Assembly (NCBI RefSeq): GCF_042677145.1
Contig: NZ_JBHTIT010000001.1
Coordinates: 1,054,001 to 1,118,000, forward strand
Direction of reading: 5' to 3'
Source: Perlucidibaca wandonensis
GTDB taxonomy: Bacteria; Pseudomonadota; Gammaproteobacteria; Pseudomonadales; Moraxellaceae
DNA length: 64,000 nucleotides
Shown here: positions 8,796-17,085 of the stretch, in pieces
Position numbering within the stretch: the first letter of the stretch is position 1
Layout: every line of letters begins with the position of its first letter
The notes under the pieces: model-generated
Told to the model about the DNA's origin: nothing
The model's input: only the letters and a program-made list of their open reading frames with translations
Databases searched by the model: none
Position numbers and translations under genes: made by a program

Positions 8796-8855
8796 ATTCG
8801 TGCTCTGTATTACGGCGTTAAGGCGTGGCTATGTCAGTGGTCAATATGTGCTTAA

Positions 8856-8903
8856 GCGAACATATCATGATTTGCGTTCTGCAAATCAGAACACCGTGTT
8901 CGC
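8856..8903. promoter_or_regulatory. Nested inverted repeats between LysR and ycaC-like genes, candidate LysR operator
   Basis: The outer arms are gcgaaca (8856-8862) and tgttcgc (8897-8903). The inner arms are gatttgc (8869-8875) and gcaaatc (8881-8887) with a 5-base spacer. Their centres lie within 2 bases of each other. The position, 60-110 bases upstream of the LysR start in the divergent gap, fits an autoregulatory and activation site. Binding by this protein is inference. Confidence 0.5.
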
Positions 8904-9039
8904 ATTAAAGGTACTTTTACAGTACTAGCCAAAGTCATAGGATCGTCTCGCATTGCATTGCTTTCGTAGCATTGATAATCAATGAAACTGACGGTTCGTT
9001 ACCGAGAGTTTTGACGTTAAATAACAAGGAGCCACGATC

Positions 9040-9666
9040 ATGAGCAAACCCTATGTGCGGTTAAATAAAGAAGATGCAGCAGTCTTACTAGTCGACCACC
9101 AAACCGGCCTGCTTTCACTCGTACGCGATATCGATCCTGACAAATTTAAGAATAATGTGTTAGCCCTAGCTGACTTAGCTAAGTACTTCCAGCTGCCTAC
9201 TATTCTCACCACAAGTTTTGAGACTGGCCCGAACGGTCCGTTAGTGCCAGAACTGAAAGAGATATTTCCTGATGCGCCCTATATTGCACGCCCAGGGCAA
9301 ATCAACGCTTGGGACAACGAAGACTTTCTAAAAGCAGTGAAGGCTACAGGCAAGAAGCAGCTGATTATTGCCGGCGTTGTGACTGAAGTTTGTGTTGCAT
9401 TTCCCGCCCTATCGGCGATTGAGGCAGGTTATGACGTTTTCGTCATAACCGATGCATCCGGTACATTTAATGAAATGACTCGCGATTCGGCATGGCGTCG
9501 CATGGAAGCAGCAGGCGTGCAGTTGATGACATGGTTTGGTGCCGCTTGTGAGCTACACCGTGACTGGCGCAACGATATTGAAGGTTTAGGTGCGCTGTTT
9601 TCCAATCACATCCCTGACTATCGTAATTTGATTACCAGCTACACCACGCTAACAAGCGGCAAGTAA
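9040..9666 (+). CDS. Isochorismatase-fold cysteine hydrolase, YcaC-like
   Basis: This 208-residue protein is strongly YcaC-like along its length (INAWDNEDF, AGVVTEVCVAFPALSAIEAG, ITDASGTFNEMTRDSAWRRM, WFGAACELHRDWRNDIEG). Asp19 (LLVDHQ) and Cys118 (TEVCVAF) fit the catalytic positions of the family. Arg84 occupies the place of the usual lysine, as appears normal for YcaC-type proteins. The physiological substrate of YcaC is not settled. A good ribosome site (aaggag) precedes the ATG. It is divergent from the LysR gene and followed by a paralogue. Confidence 0.8.
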   Translation: MSKPYVRLNKEDAAVLLVDHQTGLLSLVRDIDPDKFKNNVLALADLAKYFQLPTILTTSFETGPNGPLVPELKEIFPDAPYIARPGQINAWDNEDFLKAVKATGKKQLIIAGVVTEVCVAFPALSAIEAGYDVFVITDASGTFNEMTRDSAWRRMEAAGVQLMTWFGAACELHRDWRNDIEGLGALFSNHIPDYRNLITSYTTLTSGK

Positions 9667-9809
9667 CGAAAACAAAAAGCGACAAGGACGTCGCTGCTTT
9701 AGCCTGATTAGGAGCTACTTTCATGCTTCTTAGCTAAGTCTAGCCCTCCATAGTTTTCGCATTGTTACTGCCTCATTCCTCGCACATATAGCCTTTTCGA
9801 GACGAAACC

Positions 9810-10502
9810 ATGAGCATCACATTCTCCAATAACGTAGCAAACTTCAACGGACGTCAGCCGACAATCGATGCCAACGATGCGGTCATGCTACTCATCGACC
9901 ACCAAAGCGGCTTATTTCAGACCGTGAAAGATATGCCGATGACTGAGCTACGCAGCAATGTCACCACACTGGCAAAAGTTGCAACACTAGCCAATATTCC
10001 AGTCATCACCACTGCTTCAGTACCGCAAGGCCCCAACGGCCCATTGATTCCCGAAGTGCATAAGTTTGCACCGCATGCTCAATATGTCGCACGCAAAGGT
10101 GAAATAAACGCTTGGGATAGCCCTGATTTTGTTGCCGCCGTGAAGGCCACGGGTCGAGGCACGCTCATTATCGCTGGCACGATTACCAGCGTATGCATGG
10201 CATTTCCGAGCATCAGTGCAATTTATGATGGATATAGAGTATTTGCAGTCATCGATGCCTCCGGCACGTACTCAAAAATGGCGCAAGAAATCACTCTTGC
10301 CCGCATCGTACAGGCAGGTGTTATCCCAATGGATACTGCAGCCGTCTGCTCTGAAATTCAGAAAACATGGCATCGTGATGATGCACAGCAGTGGGCCGAG
10401 GCATACAGCGCAGTGTTCCCACCGTACCAACTTTTGATTGAAAGCTATCTTAAGGCGCAGGAAGTTATCACTCAAAATGAAGTCTTGGACTCACAGCGCT
10501 AA
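9810..10502 (+). CDS. Second isochorismatase-fold cysteine hydrolase
   Basis: This 230-residue paralogue of the previous protein has the same fold and motifs: LLIDHQSGL (Asp30), ARKGEINAWD (Arg95), AGTITSVCMAFPSISA (Cys129) and VIDASGTYSKMAQE. It has a longer N-terminus and a more diverged C-terminal third without the WFGAACELHRDW block. It is probably a duplicate with changed specificity. A weak hairpin (agcgac/gtcgct at 9678-9695) lies in the 143-bp gap after the first gene. The stop at 10500-10502 abuts the left end of IS copy 2, so the C-terminus may be affected by that junction. Confidence 0.75.
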   Translation: MSITFSNNVANFNGRQPTIDANDAVMLLIDHQSGLFQTVKDMPMTELRSNVTTLAKVATLANIPVITTASVPQGPNGPLIPEVHKFAPHAQYVARKGEINAWDSPDFVAAVKATGRGTLIIAGTITSVCMAFPSISAIYDGYRVFAVIDASGTYSKMAQEITLARIVQAGVIPMDTAAVCSEIQKTWHRDDAQQWAEAYSAVFPPYQLLIESYLKAQEVITQNEVLDSQR

Positions 10503-11089
10503 GCACCAACAAGTTAATCTTTGAACTCAGCAATAGTTGCCCTTCACATTTCTACGCGACCACCAATCTCCACGTAGCAAACGCGGCTGTCCTACTGCGT
10601 CGATAATGGCTTGCTGATGTTAAATGTCTGCCTAAATTAAATAGATTAGATACTGCTGCATGATTCGTTAGGAATCGTTGAGCTTGGCTCGGCGACTTGA
10701 AACGCCTCATGCCTCGCTCCCGAAATCGCGTCGACTCATGCGATTGTTCAGTTCTGTTATTCGCGTACATCGCAGTATTGTGATGAGCAGTTGGCATTAG
10801 CTCGCGCTGAGCAACCTTATAGCTTGCCAACTTATCAGTGACTATCGTTCGTGGTTCGCCGCCATGATTGCGGGCATAGGCAGGTCCGAATTTTATACAC
10901 CACAGTCAGATCGCTTCATAACTGACAGAGATGCCCTTCTCAGCCAGTAGATCTTCGATGTCACGAAAGCTCAGGCTGAAGCGATAGTAGGCCCATACCG
11001 CACAGCTGGTGATGCTGGGATGAAAGCGATGTCGTTTGTATGTGTTGATCGACAAGTTATCTCAACCAGCAAGTTAACTTGTCAGTACC
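10502..11089 (-). mobile_element. Degenerate IS6-family insertion sequence, copy 2
   Basis: The right end at 11073-11089 is an exact complement of GGTACTGACAAGTTAAC. The left end at 10502-10518 is decayed (about 12 of 17 match). The internal sequence is clearly homologous to copy 1 in the same orientation. It is about 590 bp long because a large part of the transposase is missing. Together with copy 1 it brackets about 3.6 kb with four genes. Confidence 0.75.
10552..11049 (-). pseudogene. IS6-family transposase remnant with large internal deletion
   Basis: The minus strand reads INTYKRHRFHPSITSCAVW (start ATG changed to ATC), then FRDIEDLLAEKGISVSYEAI, an in-frame TGA, and LWCIKFGPAYAR. This is joined directly to NHGGEPRTIVTDKLASYK, with the catalytic core between them missing. 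The C-terminal part (ANNRTEQSHESTRFRERGMR ... NLFNLGRHLTSASHYRR) is intact and includes the third acidic residue. The defects differ from those of copy 1, so the copies decayed independently. Confidence 0.8.
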
Positions 11090-12323
11090 CAGCCGCGACA
11101 ACAACACCCGCCAGCAACTCCTTAACCGCAACACCGTCATCGACCAAGCGTGCGACATCCAGCGCAAGACCCTCGGCAATCACTCGCTTACTGAGCATAA
11201 ACTCTTGTGGCCTATTCACGCAGTCGGCGGCAATCAACTTGCCTGCCTGAAAGTAAAACGCGGCGAAGCTTCGGCCAGTCTCTTTATCTCCGCGAATGAC
11301 TAGCTGATCGTAGCCTAGGCTAAGGCCGGCAATTTGCAGCTTTAGATCATATTGATCAGACCAAAACCACGGCAGGTTTTTGTGCTCTTTGCTCAACCCA
11401 CACATCGTTGCTGCGGCCACTTTGCCTTGCTCACCGGCATTGGGCACAGACTCAAGGCGCATGCGGCGCTGATAGATTCGGTTGAAATGATTGGCGCAGT
11501 CGCCAGCAGCAACTATCGATGGATCATTGGTGCGGCAAAACTCATCGACAATAATACCGTTTTCCACGGCAATGTCAGCCGCTTCCGCAAGCGCAACATT
11601 CGCGATAACACCAACGCCAACGACCACGATATCGGCAGGAAAAATAGCGCCGTTGCCGCACAGCACACCTTCCACTCGGCCATCGCCAAGCAAGCTCATA
11701 ACCGATACACCGGTATGAATTTGCACACCTTCTTCGCCGTGCACGCGGGCGTAAAATGCCGACAACTCAGGCGCGGTGACACGCTGCAAAATGCGCTCAG
11801 CCATCTCCAGCACAACCACCTGCAGGCCTTGTTTACGCAGCGATGCCGCGGTCTCTAAACCAATATAGCCACCGCCAATAATCACGGCAGTTTTGGCCTG
11901 AGCCAGCTCGGCTTGAATGCCTTCGACATCGGCAATATTGCGCAGGTAATGCACACCTTTGAGCTCGCTACCGGGCAACTCAACTCGTCTCACGCGAGCA
12001 CCCATGCACAGAGCCAACTTGTCATAGGCCAACTCTGCGCCATCACACAAGGTGATGGTTTGGTGCTGCCTATCGATCGCCGTTACACGGCCTTGGCGAA
12101 ACTGAATATCATTTTTTTCATAAAATGATATTGGACGAATCGCCAACTCGGCAGTGGTTTTATCGCCTGCCAAAAACGTCTTCGACAGCGGCGGCCGATG
12201 ATAGGGCAGATGCGGCTCCTCCCCTATCAGCACGATATCGCCATCCCAGCCCTCTTGGCGCAGGCTAGTGACTACTTGCGCGCCAGCATGACTGGCACCA
12301 ATAACAAGGGCTGTTTTTTTCAT
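11082..12323 (-). CDS. FAD/NAD(P)H ferredoxin reductase of the CYP153 system
   Basis: This 413-residue protein is of the putidaredoxin/rhodocoxin reductase type. The FAD site is VIGASHAGAQVV (near 7) and the NAD(P)H site is VIIGGGYIGLETAASL (near 147). VAAGDCANHF is the second FAD motif, and a C-terminal Reductase_C part follows (WFWSDQYDLKLQIAG). It would pass electrons from NAD(P)H to the ferredoxin at 13747-14067 and on to the P450. It is the last gene of the operon, 11 bases after the P450. Its final Gly-Tyr-stop codons lie in the right end of IS copy 2, so the last residues may not be original. Confidence 0.9.
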   Translation of the reverse strand: MKKTALVIGASHAGAQVVTSLRQEGWDGDIVLIGEEPHLPYHRPPLSKTFLAGDKTTAELAIRPISFYEKNDIQFRQGRVTAIDRQHQTITLCDGAELAYDKLALCMGARVRRVELPGSELKGVHYLRNIADVEGIQAELAQAKTAVIIGGGYIGLETAASLRKQGLQVVVLEMAERILQRVTAPELSAFYARVHGEEGVQIHTGVSVMSLLGDGRVEGVLCGNGAIFPADIVVVGVGVIANVALAEAADIAVENGIIVDEFCRTNDPSIVAAGDCANHFNRIYQRRMRLESVPNAGEQGKVAAATMCGLSKEHKNLPWFWSDQYDLKLQIAGLSLGYDQLVIRGDKETGRSFAAFYFQAGKLIAADCVNRPQEFMLSKRVIAEGLALDVARLVDDGVAVKELLAGVVVAAGY

Positions 12324-12334
12324 GATGGCCTGCC

Positions 12335-13717
12335 TTATTTTTTCGCGGTCAGCGTGACCATCATCTTCGAGTAACCACGGACAAAGTTAGACTGCACGCG
12401 CTCGGGTTCAGATAGCATTTTGATATCGTCGAAGCGTGCCAACAATTCTTCCCAAAGGATGCGAATCTGCATTTCAGCCAAACGGTTGCCCATGCAGCGA
12501 TGTATCCCAAAACCAAATGACAGATGACTACGTGCATTTTTTCTATCGATGATGAAGTCATCTGGGCGCTCGATCATGCGCTCATCGCGGTTGCCAGAGG
12601 CATACCACATGAGGACTTTATCGCCCTTCTTGATTAGCTGACCATTCAGCAAAACATCCTGTGTCGCGACGCGGCGCATATAAGCCAGCGGAGTTTGCCA
12701 GCGAATAATTTCCGAAACCATATTGGGGATAAGACTGTGGTCAGCTTTCAGCTTGGCAAACTCATCGGGGAAGCGATTCATGCCTAAAATGCCACCGGTC
12801 ATGGAGTTTCGTGTGGTGTCGTTACCACCAACAATGAGCAGCGCGAGGTTGCCAATAAACTCCATCGGGCGACGCACCAAATCTTTAGTTGCTTCGTTGG
12901 ATTGCAGCAGGCTGATCAAGTCGAAACCACCCTCGCCACCCGCAGCTTTTATGGCTGCCTTGGCATGCCAAAGCTCTGAAAACTGTTTGGCCATATCGGC
13001 AACACCAATAAAGGTCTCGTCCATATCTGCAGGACCGCCAGTTGTCTCAGGGCTGCCAGCGGCTAAGTCTGACCAATAGACTAATTTACGGCGACGCTCA
13101 TAAGGGAAGTCAAACAAAGTTGCGAGCATGCGTGCAGTCAGTTCAACAGATACTTCCTCAACCCAATCAAAGGGCACACCAACCGGCAAGTTATCCAAAA
13201 CATCCTGAGTACGGGTGCGAATTAAAGCTTCCATTTCTTTCAGGTTTTTCGGTGCCACTACGCCCTGAACGGCCTGCCGCTGCAAGTCATGCTTAGGCGG
13301 ATCCATGGCAATAAACATTTCAACCTCTAGCCCCTCCGGTGCATCACCCAGCAAAATTACCGGCTCAGAAGAGAACAACTCATGGTTTTTATCGACGAAT
13401 AAAATGTCTTCATAACGCATCACCGACCAAAATGGGCCAAATGCGCTTTTCTTCTGGAAATGCACAGGCGCTTCATCACGCAGGCGCTTGTAATAAGACT
13501 GCCAGCGATCTTGCTTGTATAAAAACGGGTTGCTTAGATCAATATCTTCGAGCGCTAGTGTCGACACATCGGGAATCGGCGTTTCCACAAAATCAGGGAA
13601 ACCCTTCGCGTTGGTGACGCGCTTTTTGGCTTTCTGAAATAGGTGCATGCCCTTCACTTGTAAGTGAATTGGCACGAGGGCACTTGCTCTATCGATGACT
13701 GAGGTTATAAGCGTCAT
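12335..13717 (-). CDS. Cytochrome P450, CYP153-type alkane hydroxylase
   Basis: This 460-residue soluble P450 carries the CYP153 heme signature HLSFGFGIHRCMGNRLAEMQ (Cys408). It has the I-helix GGNDTTRNSMTGGILGMN, the K-helix EIIRW and the FIAMDPPKHDLQR block. CYP153 enzymes hydroxylate the terminal carbon of medium-chain alkanes, fatty acids or related chains in the cytoplasm, fed by a [2Fe-2S] ferredoxin and reductase, both encoded next to it. The operon order is ferredoxin, P450, reductase, with an AraC-type regulator divergent. The substrate range cannot be read from sequence. The assignment to CYP153 is by recognised motifs, not by alignment. Confidence 0.88.
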   Translation of the reverse strand: MTLITSVIDRASALVPIHLQVKGMHLFQKAKKRVTNAKGFPDFVETPIPDVSTLALEDIDLSNPFLYKQDRWQSYYKRLRDEAPVHFQKKSAFGPFWSVMRYEDILFVDKNHELFSSEPVILLGDAPEGLEVEMFIAMDPPKHDLQRQAVQGVVAPKNLKEMEALIRTRTQDVLDNLPVGVPFDWVEEVSVELTARMLATLFDFPYERRRKLVYWSDLAAGSPETTGGPADMDETFIGVADMAKQFSELWHAKAAIKAAGGEGGFDLISLLQSNEATKDLVRRPMEFIGNLALLIVGGNDTTRNSMTGGILGMNRFPDEFAKLKADHSLIPNMVSEIIRWQTPLAYMRRVATQDVLLNGQLIKKGDKVLMWYASGNRDERMIERPDDFIIDRKNARSHLSFGFGIHRCMGNRLAEMQIRILWEELLARFDDIKMLSEPERVQSNFVRGYSKMMVTLTAKK

Positions 13718-13746
13718 AGTTTTTTCCTAGCAATACGTAAGGTGAT

Positions 13747-14067
13747 TTACATTTGATATTCAGGAAGATGCAGGACCATGCCGGCCATGGCATCGGACAC
13801 CTGGATCTGACAGGAAAGGCGCGAGGTGACGGCCTTTTCTGGCGTCATATCGAGCATTTGCAACTCATCGGCGCTAGCGCTACCGGTTGCCCCAATCCAT
13901 TTAGCATCCACGATGACGTGGCAAGTGCCGCAAGCGCAGGCGCCGCCGCAGTCGGCATCGATGCCGGGCACGCCATTGTCCATGGCTATCTGCATGAGCG
14001 ACTTACCTGTCTCAAGTTCTACTTCATGCTGTGTTCCATCATGCTCAACAAACGTAATGCTACCCAT
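13747..14067 (-). CDS. [2Fe-2S] ferredoxin of the CYP153 system
   Basis: This 106-residue putidaredoxin-type ferredoxin has cluster cysteines in DADCGGACACGTCHV (C-x5-C-x2-C) and a fourth in RLSCQIQV. It ends in the typical LHLPEYQM. It carries single electrons from the reductase to CYP153. ATG 14067 is chosen over an upstream in-frame start at 14136 because it follows a ggagatgaactc ribosome site and gives the normal MGSITFVEHDG start. It is first in the operon, 29 bases before the P450. Confidence 0.9.
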   Translation of the reverse strand: MGSITFVEHDGTQHEVELETGKSLMQIAMDNGVPGIDADCGGACACGTCHVIVDAKWIGATGSASADELQMLDMTPEKAVTSRLSCQIQVSDAMAGMVLHLPEYQM

Positions 14068-14176
14068 GAGTTCATCTCCGATAATAATGACTGCATCTGG
14101 CGTGATGCCGCTGCTGCAGAAAATCCACGCGTACACTTAGAAATCTCAGATTAGGTGGATCTGCCGCAGTGCGTGA

Positions 14177-14213
14177 GGTCATTTCTTGACAACACAGGGT
14201 CATTTCAAGACAA
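14177..14213. promoter_or_regulatory. Two direct repeats 21 bp apart, candidate AraC-type operator for CYP153
   Basis: ggtcatttcttgacaa (14177-14192) and ggtcatttcaagacaa (14198-14213) agree at 14 of 16 bases, and their starts are 21 bp apart, two helical turns. They lie in the 210-bp gap between the divergent ferredoxin and AraC genes. AraC-family activators usually bind such direct repeats near the -35 region. The link to the regulator next door is inference. Confidence 0.6.
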
Positions 14214-14277
14214 TTTGTGCCAAATAAGCGGCCTAGAGCTGCGCTTCATAAACCTCCACACGAGCAAAGCACAAGAC

Positions 14278-15291
14278 ATGGATACGCCAAATATTCCATC
14301 CAACTATTCACGCTTAATTGGCCGCGAGTTAGAGCTACAAGTGCGCGACCTACCCAAACTGCTGAAGTTCACGCAACTCAGCGGTGAGCAACTTATGCAG
14401 GAAGACACACTCCTAACCAGTCGCCAGCAAATTCAAATTCTCGAAAATGGCTTACAACTCTCGGAGCATGAAGCTTTTGGTTTACGTCTGGGCAAGCGCC
14501 TAACGCCATCAACTCATGGCGCCATGGGCTTTTTAGCGAGCAGTAGCCCCAATCTGCTCATGGCGCTAAAGGCGTTTCAAGCATTTTTGCCAACACGCAT
14601 AAGCTTTGCGCGGCTCACGTTAGACAGCAGCGCATCTTGGCTAGAGTGCCATATCTACTTTGATGCCGAGCTCAGCCCTGAAGTGCATCGCGCACTATCG
14701 GAAACCTGCGCAGTGGTATTTTTCGAATGCGCAGAATTTATTATCGGGCGGCCATTAACAGAAGCACACCTCAGCTTTATGCATAAGCAGCCCGCCTACG
14801 TCGAACACTATGCGGACTATTTAGCCGGCAGCTATGAGTTTTCAGCGCCTCACTTGCGCGTAAAAATCCCCATGGCGGCCTGTCATATTCCCAATGCATC
14901 AGCCAACCACGACAGCTATGCCCTGGCCATGCAGCAGTGCGAAAAAATGCTCGCGCAACTGAACTCGCAAAAGCACAGCTTCACTTACCAAGTGCAAAAA
15001 ATGATGCTGTCACACCCATTAGGCACGCTCAGTGAAGAAGACGCCGCCGCCACTTTATTTATGAGTAAGCGCACGCTCGCTCGGCGACTAGAGCAAGAAG
15101 GTACGGCTTATCGGCAAGTACGAGATAGGATCTTGGCGCAGCAAGCCAGCAGCTATTTGCGCAATAGCGACATCTCTATTGATGCCATCGCCGCCCTACT
15201 GAACTACCACGACAACGCGAACTTTCGTCGCGCATTCAAACGCTGGTTTCAGGTCTCACCGAATGAGTATCGCCAGCAAGTGACGAAGTAG
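14278..15291 (+). CDS. AraC-family transcriptional regulator of the CYP153 operon
   Basis: This 337-residue protein has an N-terminal arabinose-binding-like (OruR/ArgR type) domain of about 200 residues. The C-terminal double helix-turn-helix has EEDAAATLFMSKRTLARRL and ISIDAIAALLNYHDNANFRR, ending in FKRWFQVSPNEYR. Regulators of this type stand beside many CYP153 operons. The ATG at 14278 (MDTPNIPSNYSRLIG) is used instead of a GTG at 14155, because the longer form would read through the direct repeats and is atypical for the family. It is likely an activator answering to an alkane or its oxidation product. Confidence 0.85.
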   Translation: MDTPNIPSNYSRLIGRELELQVRDLPKLLKFTQLSGEQLMQEDTLLTSRQQIQILENGLQLSEHEAFGLRLGKRLTPSTHGAMGFLASSSPNLLMALKAFQAFLPTRISFARLTLDSSASWLECHIYFDAELSPEVHRALSETCAVVFFECAEFIIGRPLTEAHLSFMHKQPAYVEHYADYLAGSYEFSAPHLRVKIPMAACHIPNASANHDSYALAMQQCEKMLAQLNSQKHSFTYQVQKMMLSHPLGTLSEEDAAATLFMSKRTLARRLEQEGTAYRQVRDRILAQQASSYLRNSDISIDAIAALLNYHDNANFRRAFKRWFQVSPNEYRQQVTK

Positions 15292-15304
15292 CATCTGAGA
15301 GTTT

Positions 15305-16201
15305 TTAGTGCGACCGAATAAATGCAGCAATCTCATCCAGTGCTAGGTTGGCATCTTCAATGAATGCACTAAACATTTGGAAGTTATGCCACATGCCAGG
15401 ATAAATGTGGCATTGCGCCTCAACCCCAGCCTCGCTCGCATATCGCGCTAGGCGCCGCGCATCATCCAGCAAAATTTCCTCGCTACCAGCTTGCACCAAC
15501 ATCGGTGGCAAGTTACGTAAACTGCCAAATAATGGCGATACACGAGGGTCGCTAGCAGAAATATCGCCGCGATAGCTATCTCCGCCACGACGCAATGCAT
15601 GCGCTGTCACCATGGGGTCGCGCCCTGCCATCTGGGTGACCGATGGCAAGCTCAAAGTAATATCAACATATGGCGAAATCATCAGTAGTGCGGCAGGCAA
15701 CGCTTGTGAGCGATCGCGTAATGTCTGTGCCATCGATAAGATAATTGCGCAGCCACCAGAATCGCCACCAAAACTAATTTGGCTAGGAAGCCAACCCGCA
15801 TCAAGCAAAGCTTGATAGCAAGCTAAACCGTCGACCATGGCAGCCGGATAGGCATACTCAGGCGCGCGGCGATAGTTGACCATGACCACTTTAGACTGCG
15901 CACGAACGGCTATTTCACTTCCCAGCGCACGATGGGTATTCGCTGACCCTGCAAAAAAAGCACCGCCATGAAAATGCAGCAGCACGCGATCAGCCTGCAA
16001 CGGTGTGATGTACTCCACCGACACTCCGGCTAATGTCGCGGCCTCGATAGCTACATCTGGGTGCACGCGAAAGAGCGCCGCACCACCCTCCATTGCTGAA
16101 CGCAACAGCGTGAGCGGTATCGGCAAGCGACTTGGCAGTTTAAAGCTGGCTCTTAATGCAGCCTTGACTAATGTTGATGCAACCGCCGCTGATACGTTCA
16201 T
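15305..16201 (-). CDS. Alpha/beta hydrolase, hormone-sensitive-lipase-type esterase
   Basis: This 298-residue esterase of family IV has an oxyanion motif FHGGAFFAGSA (HGGG type), a nucleophile elbow FGGDSGGCAI (Ser) and an acid near EEILLDDARR. The histidine lies in GMWHNFQMF. It is third in a block monooxygenase-dehydrogenase-esterase on the minus strand, with a 4-base ATGA overlap to the dehydrogenase. In such blocks the esterase cleaves the ester made by the monooxygenase. The role is inferred from this order; the acyl preference is unknown. Confidence 0.85.
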   Translation of the reverse strand: MNVSAAVASTLVKAALRASFKLPSRLPIPLTLLRSAMEGGAALFRVHPDVAIEAATLAGVSVEYITPLQADRVLLHFHGGAFFAGSANTHRALGSEIAVRAQSKVVMVNYRRAPEYAYPAAMVDGLACYQALLDAGWLPSQISFGGDSGGCAIILSMAQTLRDRSQALPAALLMISPYVDITLSLPSVTQMAGRDPMVTAHALRRGGDSYRGDISASDPRVSPLFGSLRNLPPMLVQAGSEEILLDDARRLARYASEAGVEAQCHIYPGMWHNFQMFSAFIEDANLALDEIAAFIRSH

Positions 16202-17061
16202 CCAACCTTACTCACTTTGCTTTTTCGTTTAAGTAAATTGATACGCTGCTCATACCCCGCGTGCGCCTCATGATCGAGCTCATTAAGAATACGAGTATCG
16301 TCAATGAGACGCCGCCCACGCAGTTGTAGCCAACTCGGAATTAAGGTGTAGGCGCGATGAGCCACTTGTAAATAATCAGGCACAGCAACCATCAGGCGTG
16401 GCTTGATAAGTGACGCAACTACGGCATCTGCCACCTGCTCTGGTGTAACAGCAGGGATGATGCTCGCCGCCTTATCGGTACCCGCTGTAAGCTCAGTCAG
16501 TACTTTAGAAGGCATGATGCAGGTGAACTCAACGCCACTGTCGCGATACTCTCCTGCCACCGACTCAGTCATGCCCACTACCGCAAACTTAGTACCGCAA
16601 TAAATCGCCGAGCCCGGTAAAGCAAAGCGACCCGCTAGTGACGCAATATTGACAATATGCCCACTCTGGCGCTCCAAGAGCTTCGGCAAGGCCACTTGCA
16701 TGCCATGGATCACACCACGGAAATTAATATCGATTTGCGCATCGGCTAACGCTGGATCTTCATCCAAAAAATAACCCATTGGCATGATGCCTGCGTTGTT
16801 AATAAGCCCATACAGCGAGCCCAGTGCCGCTTCCGTTTCAGCAATAAATTGCGCAAAAGACTCACGCTCACGCACATCCAAACGTCCAGCATGAGCCCCT
16901 ATACGCTTAGCCTCGCGCTGCGCCAGCTCCAGATCAATATCGCCGATACTAACTCTAGCGCCCTGCGCTGTTAATGCCTCGGCGATAGCTAGCCCGATGC
17001 CGCGCGCGCCGCCCGTAATGGCGATGACTTTTCCAACTAAAGCATTACGAGGTGATGTCAT
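16198..17061 (-). CDS. Short-chain dehydrogenase/reductase
   Basis: This 287-residue classical SDR has ITGGARGIGLAIAEAL (NAD(P) loop), NNAGIMPMG, IVNIASLAGR with the catalytic Ser, and YCGTKFAVVGMTES (Tyr and Lys). The acidic end of strand 2 (SIGDIDLELAQ) favours NAD. It has an extended C-terminus (YLQVAHRAYTLIPSWLQ), as in SDRs linked with flavin monooxygenases. It may oxidise a secondary alcohol to the ketone used by the monooxygenase upstream, which lies 24 bases away. Substrate unknown. Confidence 0.85.
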   Translation of the reverse strand: MTSPRNALVGKVIAITGGARGIGLAIAEALTAQGARVSIGDIDLELAQREAKRIGAHAGRLDVRERESFAQFIAETEAALGSLYGLINNAGIMPMGYFLDEDPALADAQIDINFRGVIHGMQVALPKLLERQSGHIVNIASLAGRFALPGSAIYCGTKFAVVGMTESVAGEYRDSGVEFTCIMPSKVLTELTAGTDKAASIIPAVTPEQVADAVVASLIKPRLMVAVPDYLQVAHRAYTLIPSWLQLRGRRLIDDTRILNELDHEAHAGYEQRINLLKRKSKVSKVG

Positions 17062-17085
17062 GGTACTAGCTCCAAAAGTTCATTA

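Noticed and set aside
6165..11097. 8-bp target duplication around the IS6-bounded segment
   Set aside because: The 8 bases before 6173 and after 11089 do not match, nor do those around each single copy, so no recent single insertion event can be claimed.
14155..14277. Longer AraC regulator starting at GTG 14155
   Set aside because: It would include the direct repeats of the promoter and add 41 residues atypical for the family; ATG 14278 is better.
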